This document shows, one piece after another, positions 53,413 to 63,830 of a DNA stretch of 64,000 nt (position 1 is the first letter of the stretch; each line of letters opens with the position of its first letter). The DNA is from Plotosus lineatus. Taxonomy: Eukaryota > Chordata > Actinopteri > Siluriformes > Plotosidae. Position numbers and translations under genes: made by a program. The notes under the pieces are model-generated. The model was given only the letters and a program-made list of their open reading frames with translations. It was not told where the DNA came from and did no database searches. The DNA is taken from positions 4,588,501 to 4,652,500 of the forward strand of contig CM045746.1 in the NCBI GenBank assembly GCA_024760905.1. The letters run 5' to 3'.

Positions 53413-53415
<3 letters not shown>

Positions 53416-53480
<65 letters not shown>
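53416..53480. repeat. (TA)n microsatellite
   Basis: About 32 TA units, preceded by a (TC)n run. Confidence 0.97.
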
Positions 53481-53484
<4 letters not shown>

Positions 53485-53549
53485 TATGTATGTTATATAG
53501 CGTGTTAGTCTTGTGTTAAGATGTCGTCTCTGTGATCTTTGTGTTTACA

Positions 53550-54137
53550 CTGGTTTGCGGACTTTTGTAACCCTCAGCAAATATGGGTGGTCAGAAGCGT
53601 GGGTGCAAGTCTCATATACAGAGATGAATTAATTATCTGCTCAGATCGGCACAATCTACCATGCATACTCAGTTAGGCAAAGAGAGTTGTAAAATGAATG
53701 AAAACCCAAGAAAGAGAACTCTGCTCTGCTGATTCACATCAGTGCAGGCTGAGTACTAAACGAGTTCAACGGCGCCCTTGCGCACTTGAAAGACCGGAAG
53801 TCTGTAGAACCCGCGCTTTGTTTCAAGTAAGTAAACTACTTTCAGCAAGTGCACTACTTTCAGTATTGAGTGCCTCACATATTGTAAGCGTTGATTGGCT
53901 GTTTTAAGCTCTACGTAAAGTGACTTAGTATAACTAAGTGAATTATTTGAAATTAATGTTGATTATTTTACAATGTTATGTTTATTATTATAATTGATTT
54001 AGGGGTGTTTTATGAGATACGGTAATGGTATTTATGGATGTATAGTACAGTATGAGCGTCACACATCATACATCACTGTAACAACTTGCATTCGGCCGTC
54101 TGGAACCAATTAAAAATGTAAGTCTTGGCTCATCTGT
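53550..54137 (+). mobile_element. Tigger-like element, right part (61525 family)
   Basis: Includes the transposase start region (atgggtggtcagaagcgtgg, MGGQKRG) at 53583, then the shared interior (caatctaccatgcatactca; aaagagaactctgctctgct; cgcgctttgtttcaagtaag). It ends like ggccgtctggaaccaattaa near 54110. The left TIR is not found. Confidence 0.8.
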
Positions 54138-54297
54138 ACAGGTAGACACAGCGTAAGGCGAAGGTAGCGGTGTCAAAGGCCAATCAGAGGGCGGATGATG
54201 ACTTGTATGCTCGGTTGGAAAGTAAAGAGGGAGAAAATGATCTATACAGTTTGGCACAGCAGAGAAATAGAGATGGAAGGACTAGCAGCAAGTTAGA

Positions 54298-55018
54298 GTG
54301 ATTAAGGACAGAGAGGGAAATGTATTGACTCATGACAGAAGTGTGCTGGGAAGATGGAAAGAGTACTTTGAAGAGCTGATGAATGAGGAAAATGAGAGAG
54401 AAAAAAGAGTAGAAGAGGTGACCATTGAGGAGCAGGATGTAGCAAAGATCAGAAAGGGTGAAGTGAGAAGGGCATTGAAGAGGATGAAGAATGGAAAGGC
54501 AGTTGGTCCTGATGACATACCTGTGGAGGTATGGAAGTGTCTAGGAGAAGTAGCAATAGATTTTCTGACAAGAACATTCAACAAGGTCTGCGAGAGTGAG
54601 AGGATGCCAGAGGAATGGAAGAGAAGTGTGCTGGTGCCCATTTTTAAGAACAAGGGAGACGTGCAGAGTTGTGGCAACTACAGAGGGATAAAGTTGATGA
54701 GCCATACTATGAAGTTATGGGAAAGAATAGTGGAAGCTAGACTAAGGGCAGAGGTCAGCATTTGTGAACAACAGTTTGGTTTCATGCCAAAAACGCACCA
54801 CAGATACAGTGTTTGCTTTGAGGATGTTAATAGAGAAGTACAGAGAAGATCAGAAGGAGCTGCATTGTGTCTTTGTGGATCTGGAGAAAGCATATGACAG
54901 GGTGCTGAGAGAAGAACTGTGGTATCACATGAGGGAAATCTGGAGTGGCAGAGAAGTATGTTAGAGTGGTACAGGACATGTATAAGAGATGTAAGACAGT
55001 GGTGAGGTGTGCTGTCGG
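54298..55018 (+). pseudogene. RTE reverse transcriptase, first part
   Basis: Reads [62 protein letters not shown] two-base loss near 54790 shifts the frame before [21 protein letters not shown] further frameshift occurs near 54935. It continues at 58932. Confidence 0.9.
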
Positions 55019-55852
55019 TAGGGGTGTTATTGATAACCTATTATTGGTCTCGATATATTGATTAAAAAAAAATTCCGATGTATCGATACATTGGAATATT
55101 GCCGTACTGTTCCATAAATACACTAAATAAAACAGACTAATATATATTACAGTAGTTTGTATAATGCACTGAATATTTTATAATAAAGTGACCAATTATG
55201 AAAGACAAATCTGAAATAAAAGGCAAGAAATAGGTTTCCACCAACAAGATTTTAATGAACACCTTTTTGCATTTAACAAATCTATAAACAAACAGAAAAA
55301 AGTTTAACAAAAAAGTTAGAGAAATGCATTTTCACAATTCATAATTATGATGCAAGATGATGCACATATCTGCATTGTCTGGTGACAAGTGTCTCTTGTT
55401 TAAAATGTTCTCCGCTGTTGAGAACACGCTCTGATGGCACACTAAAAGCAGGGACCATAAAGTATCTTAACACAATCTTGGACAAATTGGGATAACTGTC
55501 CTGGTTTGCTTTCCACCAAAGCAGTGGATCAGCATCTGTTGCTATGGAAGGTTCAGACTTGTATCTTTCAATCTCCATACCCACCATGAATTCATAGCTC
55601 TGTGCAGTATCAGTCGGGCTACTAAATAAGACATCAAAGAAATTATCTCTGGAAATGTGCTTAGCCTTCTTGGTAACTGGTGGATGATTTGACTCCAACA
55701 CAGCTGTGTCAGCCACCTGATGACTGCCAGAGGCGGCTGCTTCACATTTCTGGATAACCTGTGACTGTAGCAGTTCTGATGCAGGTACTTCAGTAGATCC
55801 AGGGTGAGCAGGCTCTGGCTGTGAAAAAGAGAAAATCATTATACCAATGTAC

Positions 55853-57216
55853 CTTCTTCTTTTCCTTTCGGCTTTTCCCTTCAGGGGTCGCCACAGCGAA
55901 TCATCTGCCTCCATCTCACCCTATCCTTTGCATCTTCTTCTCTTACACCAACGACCTTCATGTCCTCCTTCACCACATCCATGAATTGTCTCTTTGGTCT
56001 TCCTCTAGGCCTTTTGCTTGGTAGTTCCAGCCTCAGCATCCTATCACCAATATACTCACTATCCCTCCTCTGTACATGTCCAAACCATCTCAATCTAGCC
56101 TCTCTGACTTTGTCTCCAAAACGTCTTACATGTGCTGTCCCTCTGATGTGCTCATTCCTAATCCTATCCATCCTCGTTACTCCCAAAGAGAACCTCAACA
56201 TTTTCATCTCTGCTCCCTCCAGCTCTGCCTCCTGTCTTTTCCCCAGGGCCACTGTTTCTAACCCATACAACATCGTTGGCCTCAACACCATCTTGTACAC
56301 TTTTCCTTTCATTCTTGCCGAGACCCTCCTATCACACATCATACCGGACACTTTTCTCCAACCATTCCAATCTGCCTGCACACGCTTCTTGACCTCTTTT
56401 CCACACTCTCCATTGCTCTGGATTGTTGAGCCTAAGTACTTAAAATCCTCCACCTTTCTTATCTCTGCTCCCTGTAATCTCACCGTTCCTCTTGGGTCCT
56501 TGTCATTCATGCACATGTATTCTGTCTTACTGAGGCTAATCTTCATTCCCCTCCTTTCCAGGGCATACCTCCACCTCTAGATTTTCCTGCACTTGTTCTC
56601 TGCTCTCACTACAGATCACAATGTCATCTGCAAACATCATAGTCCATGGGGAATCTTGTCTAACCTCGTCTGTCAGCCTGTCCATCACCATAGCAAACAA
56701 GAAGGGGCTGAGAGCTGACCCTTGATGCAGTCCCACCTCCACCTTGAACTCTTGTGTCACACCGACAGCACACCTCACCACTGTCTTACATCTCTCATAC
56801 ATGTCCTGCACCACTCTAACATACTTCTCTTCCACTCCAGACTTCCTCATGCAATACCACAGTTCTTCTCTCGGCACCCTGTCATATGCTTTCTCCAGAT
56901 CCACAAAGGCACAATGCAGCTCCCTCTGACCTTCTCTGTACTTCTCTATTAACATCCTCAAGGCAAACACTGCATCTGTGGTGCTCTTTCTTGGCATGAA
57001 ACCAAACTGTTGTTCACAAATGCTGACCTCTGCCCTTAGTCTACCTTCCACTATTCTTTCCCATAACTTCATCGTATGGCTCATCAACTTTATCCCTCTG
57101 TAGTTGCCACAACTCTGCACGTCTCCCTTGTTCTTAAAAATGGGCACCAGCACACTTCTCTTCCATTCCTCTGGCATCCTCTCACTCTCTAAGACCTTGT
57201 TAAATGTTCTTGTCAG
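55853..57216 (-). mobile_element. RTE LINE, 5'-truncated, minus strand (copy 7), inside hAT copy 2
   Basis: The 3' end is at 55853 (cttcttcttttcctttcggc, ggggtcgccacagcgaatca). The truncation point at 57216 shares tctgacaag with the adjoining hAT sequence, suggesting microhomology. The interior is very close to copies 1 and 3. Confidence 0.92.
55881..57180 (-). pseudogene. RTE reverse transcriptase and C-terminus, one frameshift
   Basis: Reads [101 protein letters not shown] small frame change near 56575 occurs before MKISLSKTEYMCMN. The C-terminus RPRGRPKRQFMDVVKEDMKV ends GDP. Apart from that one lesion it is open, so it is one of the youngest fragments here. Confidence 0.93.
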
Positions 57217-58931
57217 AGAACTGTTGCCTTCATCCAGTTTAATGCCTTAATTCTTGGATCTAACACAGTTGCCACCTGCAGCAATTTCTGTTCTTTTGAT
57301 TTTTGGTATCTCTTTAGCAAGTTATTGTGAATAGCTTCCTCAGCCTTCCTAATGACAGCGGAGTCTTCTTCACTTTCATGTAAATCATGTGAAAGAAAAT
57401 GGTGAAGAATAGGTAGAATCAAACTTGCTGTTGGTGTTTTATCTGCTGAAGTTTTTGCAGTAGCTACTTCTAAAGGCCTCAGCAATTCCGTTAAATCTTC
57501 CTTCAATTCACTGTCTGAAGGGAGAAGATGGGAATATTCCTTATCTTTATAAAGACAAGCCCAGATGGCAGGCAATATGTTGAGCAGGCGTTGTATCATG
57601 GCCAGTGCCGAGCTCCATCGGGTTTCTACATGTTGAATTACTTGCAGCTCTTTTAATTCTAACACTGCTTGTGCATTATCGAAGGCAAGGGTTTTCAAAT
57701 AGCTGGTTTTGAAAACGGCTACAAGTTTACATTTTCCTGTTATACTTTTGACTTCAGGCAACCCAATGCACTTGTTTTCTGCCAAATTGAGGGTGTGACC
57801 AAAGCATCCAATATGTGGGAAGTCAGCCAATTCACAAGATAATCGAATATTTGATGCATTGTGTGTAACTGCTACTGGGTCTTTTAATCCCCATTTGGCG
57901 ATGGATGCCTTCATTTCACTCATTAGGTTTTCAGCAGTGTAGCTTACTTGTATATTTAAAGTGTCCAATACTTTGGAAGACAGCTCAAATGTATCAGGGT
58001 CAATGAAGTGACAAGTTTTGTCACAAAATTTATCATATTTGATGTCCAGGCATCTATGGTAAAAGCATGTCTGCTAGCACAATTTATTGACAACTTTACA
58101 CTGGCAGCTGTTTCGTGGTATAAAGGCACAATATATTTTTCTAATAAGTGGTTTCTTGACACCACTGTGTATCGAGAATCAGCAACTTTCATCAAGTTTT
58201 TAAATCCAGCACCTTCAACAGCAGCAATTGGTTTCATGTCTAAAATGACATACTCTGCAATGGCTTTTGTTAATGCTTTGACCCTTGTGGAATCAGTTGA
58301 ATATGGCACCGAGCTTGAAAATAACTGAGAAATAACTGGCTGCTTGGATTTTGGCCTATATTCTTCTGAAGCTGAAGATTTGGTGTCGGAAGAAGCGCCG
58401 ACTGCGGCGACCCAGTGAAATTGTTCGCATATTTGTTGTACAGCCGCTGTAGGAACTTGGTTTGTGATCTGTACATGGTTTGCATAATACCTTAGTTTTA
58501 TCCACAGTTCTGTTTGCATACTTCACAAATCCAAAATGATCCCAAACCTGACTTCTTCCTTTTTTGCGAACAAAATCTGCAATTCCGTCCATTTTTAATT
58601 CTGCGTCCGGCATGGAACTCGCGGAAGCTGCCATTTTTGTTGTCGGTGAAAAAACTATATCAGATGGCTGAACCATACAGAGAGGCGGGACGTACCATTT
58701 ACTAGGGGTGTCATTGAAAATGGCATTTACTACAGATGCTGTCATGAGCACAGGACCACTCGTAATTACACTAATCTGGTTTTCGACTGAAACCATGTAA
58801 CGTGTTTTCGGACATTATTTTACAATATTAGAAGTATTGATATCCCTTTTATAGGTCTCGATTATCGATTGACATAATTATATCGGCGATACACCGACAT
58901 TCCGATTGTCAATGACATCCCTAGCTGTTGG

Positions 58932-59640
58932 TGTGACAGAAGAGTTCAAGGTGGAGGTGGGACTGCATCAAGGGTCAGCTCTGGGCCCCTTGTTTGCTAT
59001 GGTGATGGACAGGCTGACAGACGAGGTCCCCTTGTTTGCTATGGTGATGGACAGGCTGACAGACGAGGTTAGACAAGATTCTCCATGGACTATGATGTTT
59101 GCAGATGACATTGTGATCTGTAGTGAGAGCTGAGAATAAGTGCAGGAAAATCTCGAGAGGTGGCGGTATGCCCTGGAAAGGAGGGGAATGACGGTTAGCC
59201 GCAGTAAAACAGAATACATGTGTATGAATGACAAGGACCCAAGAGGAACGGTGATGTTACAGGGGGCAGAGATAAAGAAGGTGGAGGATTTTAAGTACTT
59301 AGGCTCAACAATCCACAGCAATGGAGAGTGTGGAAAAGAGGTGAAGAAGCGTGTGCAGGCAGATTGGAATGGTTTGAGAAAAGTGTCCGGTGTGATGTGT
59401 GAAAGGTAAGTATCGGCAAGAATGAAAGGAAAAGTGTACAAGACGGTGTTGAGGCCAGCGATGTGGTATGGTTTAGAAACAATGGCCCTGGGGAACAGAC
59501 AAGAGACAGATCTGGAGATAGCAGAGATGAAAATGTTGAGGGTCTCTTTGGGAGTAACGAGGATGGAGAGGCTTCAGAATGAGTACGTCAGAGGGACAGC
59601 ACATGTTCGAGGTTTTGGAGACAGTCAGAGAGGCTGGATG
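58932..59640 (+). pseudogene. RTE reverse transcriptase, second part
   Basis: [16 protein letters not shown], a tandem duplication of [26 protein letters not shown] and a stop (tga 59130-59132). Then NLERWRYALERRGMTVSRSK, a stop at 59407-59409, then LRPAMWYGLETMALGN. Cut before the C-terminal RPRGRP motif. Confidence 0.88.
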
Positions 59641-59820
59641 AGGGGTCGGTAACCTTTGCCATTCAAAGAGCCACTTGGACCCGTTTTCCACATTAAAGAA
59701 AACACTGGGAGCCACAAATCCTTTTTTGACATTTAAAATCAAATAACACTACATATAAGGTTTTTCCCCTTTTTCCTTCATGTTAATGTAAAACAACAAT
59801 GTGTTGCATTGATTTAAATG
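59641..59820 (+). mobile_element. hAT-type left end (AGGGGTCGGTAACC)
   Basis: aggggtcggtaacctttgcc and aaagagccacttggacccgt are typical of Charlie-like hAT ends (CAGGGGTCGGCAACC). It truncates the RTE. The other end is not identified. Confidence 0.6.
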
Positions 59821-59834
59821 ACTGCAGAGGCAAT

Positions 59835-60085
59835 TAAACTAAACTAACTCTTTATTGTCAAAGTACATTTTACATACATTGAAATTTGCTTTGTGCGTTA
59901 GGCACCTGTCGCCACTGTGCAGCGCCAGTTATTGCGTTGTTCTATCCTTTTTGATGCTGAGCGCCAAGCAGGAAGCAACAACTGCCAAATTTTAACGTCT
60001 TATGGTATGACGCGGCCGGATTCGAACTTCCGACCTTCCGGAGGATAAAGCGGATGCTCTACCAACTGAGCTAAATCCCCGGTCA
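59835..60085 (-). mobile_element. tRNA-derived SINE, fourth family
   Basis: The minus-strand head ggggatttagctcagttggt ... gaagttcgaatccggcc (60083 to about 60010) has good A and B boxes, but the acceptor and T stems do not pair, so it is not a working tRNA gene. The body reads ttgcttcctgcttggcgctc and gcgacaggtgcctaacgcac. The tail tactttgacaataaagagtt near 59860 looks LINE-derived. Confidence 0.7.
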
Positions 60086-60124
60086 AATTACAATTCTGCT
60101 TGCAACAAAAACATTTAGATGAGA

Positions 60125-60182
60125 AAAAAATCGCCAGCCTCCCCGTGACCCGAATTAGGATTAAGTGGTTCAGAAAATGAAT
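60125..60182 (+). mobile_element. V-SINE-like tail fragment
   Basis: cgccagcctccccgtgaccc, attaggattaagtggttcag, aaaatgaatgaatg; matches the 3' end of family V at 8780-8829. Confidence 0.75.
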
Positions 60183-60688
60183 GAATGTGTGAGAGTCCTT
60201 GTATTTTTATAAAGAAAAAGAATATCTATCCCACGAAGCACGGGACGGGGAACAGCCCGATGTGTCACGGGTTGGGTAGTCTACCTCACCATCAGGCCCT
60301 TTGTGGGACCTTCTTTTCTTTATTCGTTATATTAATGTTGTTTTGTCATAGTTTTAATTTACAAAAATGACAACAACACAGAAAAGTATATGAAGATTTA
60401 TTTTAAGAAGGAGCCTGCTCAACATTCTTTTAAATAATATTAATGCTTATTGCTGCACTGACCGACCCATTCTCAGAGTGGAGACTGAACCATGCCCAGT
60501 CTTTTATTTTGTCACTGTGAGAACAGTTATTTAACTCGGAGATTGCTGTGTATAAACAAATCTCATCCACCATCTTACTTCAGCTGTGATTTCCGTTCCT
60601 GGATTACAAACCCCGGCGGGAGGAAAAAAAAAATCTCTCTCTTGCCGTGCTGCTGCTTGCCATGGGCACTTTTAGGGTTCTTTTATAT
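60183..60688. other. Unassigned stretch
   Basis: No gene or known repeat. A patch agcacgggacggggaacagc...cgggttgggtagtctacctc is G/C-rich without clear meaning. Confidence 0.5.
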
Positions 60689-60764
60689 TTATTTGGTGTG
60701 GGCGGGGTGATTTTGTGTGTTCTCTTGTAGACACACACAAAATCACCCCGCCCACACCAAATAA
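60689..60764. repeat. Perfect 32-bp inverted repeat with 12-base spacer
   Basis: Arms 60689-60720 and 60733-60764 are exact reverse complements; the spacer is tctcttgtagac. Each arm carries a GC/CACCC box (ggtgtgggcggggtg). A third partial copy, ccgcccacacca, follows at 60770-60781. Confidence 0.96.
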
Positions 60765-60847
60765 CTATCCGCCCACACCAGTGACTCTTAATTTTCATCT
60801 GTGCAATTTTCAACCCTAAAAGAGCATTGAAAGGGTACCCAGCGTCA

Positions 60848-61457
60848 CAGTTCGTCACCCCCTTTCTTTGAGTGCGGAAGTGGTTTGTGTTTGATAGACA
60901 TTTTGGACCATATTGAGTGTACTTTTGCTATTATGGGACCGAAAAAGACCCCACCACAGGCGGAGATTATTGAAAAACACGAACGAGGTGTGCGTTTGTG
61001 TGACTCAGCGTCCCAGTCCCAGTACGCTAAGTCTACCATTGCTACCATCCTTAAGAACAAGGAAGCTATTAAGGGTGCGTGTGTGGCTAAGGGTATTTCC
61101 AAACAGTAGGCGTTTCCAAACTCTCCTTCCAAACAGTAAGTCCCTCCCTCCCTCCTCCCACTCCATTCCATCAAGCCATCAACTACCATCACAAAGGTAA
61201 ATAAAACGACTTTATTATACAGTACAGTTTATTTCTTTAATTACAATACAATAGCACATTTATTATACATAAAATAAGGTATATTTTTGTGTAGTTTTAA
61301 GGCTTATTTAGCAGAAAATTATGTTTTATGGGGACCTGGGAACGGATTATTCTCATCTTAATGGTTTCTTATGGGAAATAAATGTTCGGAAGACAAACTT
61401 TTCGCCTTACACACACTTTCTGGGAACCAATTATGTTCGTGAGCAGAGGTATCACTG
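60848..61457 (+). mobile_element. Tigger-like element, right part (TIR CAGTGATACCTCTGCTCACG)
   Basis: Ends cgtgagcagaggtatcactg followed by TA. The inner arm gggaacggattattctcatc and ttcttatgggaaataaatgt resembles the element at 26804-27685. The left TIR is not clearly found, perhaps lost near the hairpin. Confidence 0.72.
60933..61109 (+). pseudogene. Tigger transposase N-terminus, internally deleted
   Basis: Starts MGPKKTPPQAEIIEKHERGV and continues RLCDSASQSQYAKSTIATIL and KNKEAIKGACVAKGISKQ, then stop. The helix-turn-helix (EIIEKHE.G...CD.A......KSTIATILKNKE) is clear; the basic linker before it and everything after it are gone. Confidence 0.85.
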
Positions 61458-61512
<55 letters not shown>

Positions 61513-61520
61513 TACACACA
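61458..61520. repeat. (TA)n then (CA)n microsatellite
   Basis: About 21 TA units then CA units with TA interruptions. Confidence 0.96.
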
Positions 61521-61524
61521 CATA

Positions 61525-62408
61525 CAGACGCTCCCCAACTTGTGTTTTATGTTTTTTCACTTTTACATTTTTTTTTCCAAAAAAAAGTCAAATTTTGAGT
61601 TTAGACATACCTACGTAGTACGCTGACGTAATGACGTTGCGTCCACTGTTTACAAACGTGTCCCTCCTTCCCAGTTCAGTAATATATACACGCACACAGA
61701 TGAATTAACTATCTGCTCAGATAAGCACAATCTACCATGCATACTCAGTTAAGCAAAGAGAGTTGTAAAATGAATGAAAACTCAAGAAAGAGAACTCTCT
61801 GCTCTGCTGATTCACATCAGTGATTCACATCAGTGCAGGCTGAGTACTAAACGAGTTCACCGGCGCCCTTGCGCACTTGAAAGACCGGAAGTCCATATAA
61901 CCCGCGCTTTGTTTCAAGCAAGTAAACTACTTTCAGCAAGTGCACTACTTTCAATATTGAGCGCCTCACATATTGTAAGCGTTGATTGGCTGTTTTAAGC
62001 TTCATGTAAAATGAGTCGGCCCAGCTTCGTCATGTGACCATCTGTCGACCATCAGAACCATTTACAAGCAGAAAGATCGCATCATAGAGAATGTTAAATG
62101 TTATATTTGATACTGTATTTGATATTTGATGAGTGAATTTGCTTAAAATGTATCAATTTGAAATTGTTTTGCTTGAATTTATTTGAAATTAATGTTGATA
62201 CTATTTGATATATTTGATATTATTTTACAATGTTATGTTTTATAATAATTGATTTAGGGGTGTTTTATGTGATACGGGAATGGTATTTATGGATGTATAG
62301 TACAGTATGAGCGTCATACGTCACACGTCAGTGTAACAACTTGCGTTCACTTTCAACTTACGTACGGCCGTCCGGAACCAATTAAAGACACAAGTCGGGG
62401 AGTGTCTG
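61525..62408 (+). mobile_element. Tigger-like element (TIR CAGACGCTCCCC), plus orientation
   Basis: Left cagacgctccccaacttgtg; right agtcggggagtgtctg. The interior is shared with 53550-54137. At 62044-62090 the plus strand encodes STIRTIYKQKDRIIENVKC, the second helix of the Tigger helix-turn-helix seen at 49551. Confidence 0.88.
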
Positions 62409-62869
62409 TGGATTGCCGCTTTTTTTGTAAGTCAGATGGGTCATTTTTGAGCTCGATGCAAATCCTTTGTAAAAATCTGGAGCGGGGATAGCGCCATCAC
62501 CACTGGTCATCTGGTCATATTATATCCAAATCCGAATACGCGATGTGCTACCCTCGTTTTCTTTATCTGTGTGGTTGTTGATATCACCTAGTGGAGTGAA
62601 ACACAGCTGGTTTTGGTTTATTGCACGTGTCAGGCATCGCAATATGATATGCCAGTCTGGTCATCTTGCCGTGGGCCTGAAGCACAGAGAGCAAATGTTC
62701 AGATCAACAGAAGTGATGGAGCAGCATTATGTATAAATATTTCTATGAATGATATTATTTAAGTCTTCTTATAGTATTAAATTATAAAGCTTCGTGTACA
62801 TTAATAAATTCTACTGATATTATTAAACTCGGTATGCTATGAATAGGCCTATCGGTACACAGTTTAAAG
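62409..62869. other. Unassigned AT-rich stretch
   Basis: No gene recognised. The last about 38 bases (62832-62869) are shared with the flank of the hAT-A copy ending at 32632. Confidence 0.5.
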
Positions 62870-63440
62870 CAGGGGTTGGGAACCTATGGCTCGCGAGCCA
62901 GATGTGGCTGTTTTGATGACTGTATCTGGCTCTCAGATAAATCAGGTGGCCTTTCTTAGCAGAATAATGAATATACAATTTCACTGTCATTTAAATAAAA
63001 ATACAAAAAAAAAGCCATCAAATAAAACAAAAACAGTTGAATAAATCTCGTGCATTTAAATCTATACATCTATTTTCGATTCCACGTCACTGTGACAGCG
63101 GAGAGCCAATCCTTTCTGTACTCCACTGTGTGGGCGGGTCCGAGAGCTTTAAACTCCAATTTTATTGGATTATAACAACAGCCACAGACTGCGCATGTTG
63201 TTTTTGAGTAAATAGATAAATTTCTCTCGTTTTGATCGGCTCATTTCCACAAAGCCAAGCACAGCTGGCAAGCAAACACAAATGGACAGGCATGGAAAAA
63301 CTTCAACCTGCAGACCAGCTGATTGCCAAAACTTGGGATGCGCTTTCTGTCACATAAACACTGCAGCGTGTGAGTCCAATAAAATTAGAGTTTCAAGGTA
63401 TCGGACCCGCCCACACAGAAAGGATTGGCTCTCAGCTTCG
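62870..63440 (+). mobile_element. hAT-A element, 5' part, plus strand
   Basis: Begins caggggttgggaacctatgg then ctcgcgagccagatgtggct. The interior (acacaaatggacaggcatgg; cataaacactgcagcgtgtg) matches 31950-32632 in reverse. No transposase domain recognised. Confidence 0.8.
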
Positions 63441-63680
63441 CGCCACAGTGACGTGACATTGAAAGTAGATGAATAGATTTGCTCTGAGCAGTTAGAAAGT
63501 GAATCTGCATCATCTCCTGCTTGGCCTTTTAAGATGCTGGCGCTGCCGGCAGCACAAACAACTGTCGTATGCAACACTCGCGTGCACTGCCATGAATCAT
63601 GCTTCACCACTTCACCACTTTTGCGGTCGTAAAGTCAATCAGACGAAACTCGCATAGGTCGTAAGTCAACGACTCATTGT
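63441..63680. other. Unassigned; end of another MITE-like sequence
   Basis: cgcataggtcgtaagtcaac near 63651 resembles the end of a Tigger-type MITE (also seen near 26733). Confidence 0.45.
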
Positions 63681-63830
63681 ATTCAATGCATTATACAAAC
63701 TACTGTATATGGATACATTTACATGTGTATATATACTGTAATATATCTTAGTCTGTTCTAATTAATGCATTTATGAAACAGTACAGCAATATTCCAATGT
63801 ATCGATTCATTAGAATTTTTTTAATCAATA
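63681..63830 (+). mobile_element. hAT type II end fragment, copy 3
   Basis: attcaatgcattatacaaac and agtacagcaatattccaatg match the 3' terminal region of hAT type II copy 1 (36974-37090). It is interrupted by the element at 63831. Confidence 0.8.

Larger units (their letters stand above)
55345..58796 (-). pseudogene. hAT type II transposase (ZBED1-like), split
   Basis: Minus strand. A BED finger is near 58600-58470 (SQVWDHFGFVKYANRTVDKT, KVLCKPC). The core has QLFSSSVPYSTDSTRVKALT, YVILDMKPIAAVEGAGFKNL, SRHAFTIDAWTS (first Asp), AVTHNASNIRLSCELADFPH, IGCFGHTLNLAENKCIG and VIQHVETRWSSALAMIQRLL (helix W of hAT). AKTSADKTPTASLILPIL and ATVLDPRIKAL follow. After the RTE, an acceptor (tttttcacag) leads to the C-terminal exon with PLLWWKANQDSYPNLSKIVL and VPSERVLNSGEHF. 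Frameshifts occur near 58470, 57965 and 55430. Confidence 0.87.
55019..58923 (-). mobile_element. hAT type II transposon, copy 2
   Basis: Left end taggggtgttattgataacc; right end attgtcaatgacatcccta. 8-bp duplication gctgtcgg (55011-55018) and gctgttgg (58924-58931). The transposase is on the minus strand, and an RTE fragment is inserted in it (55853-57216). Confidence 0.9.
54139..59640 (+). mobile_element. RTE LINE (copy 6), interrupted by hAT type II copy 2
   Basis: Left part 54139-55018 and right part 58924-59640, joined in RTE sequence across an 8-bp duplication (gctgtcgg/gctgttgg). It is 5'-truncated at the linker between endonuclease and RT. The 3' end is cut near 59640 at agaggctggatg, where a hAT end begins. 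A tandem repeat of about 38 bases occurs near 58988-59066. Confidence 0.9.

Noticed and set aside
60010..60083. tRNA gene on the minus strand
   Set aside because: A and B boxes are good but the acceptor and T stems do not pair, and a SINE body follows.
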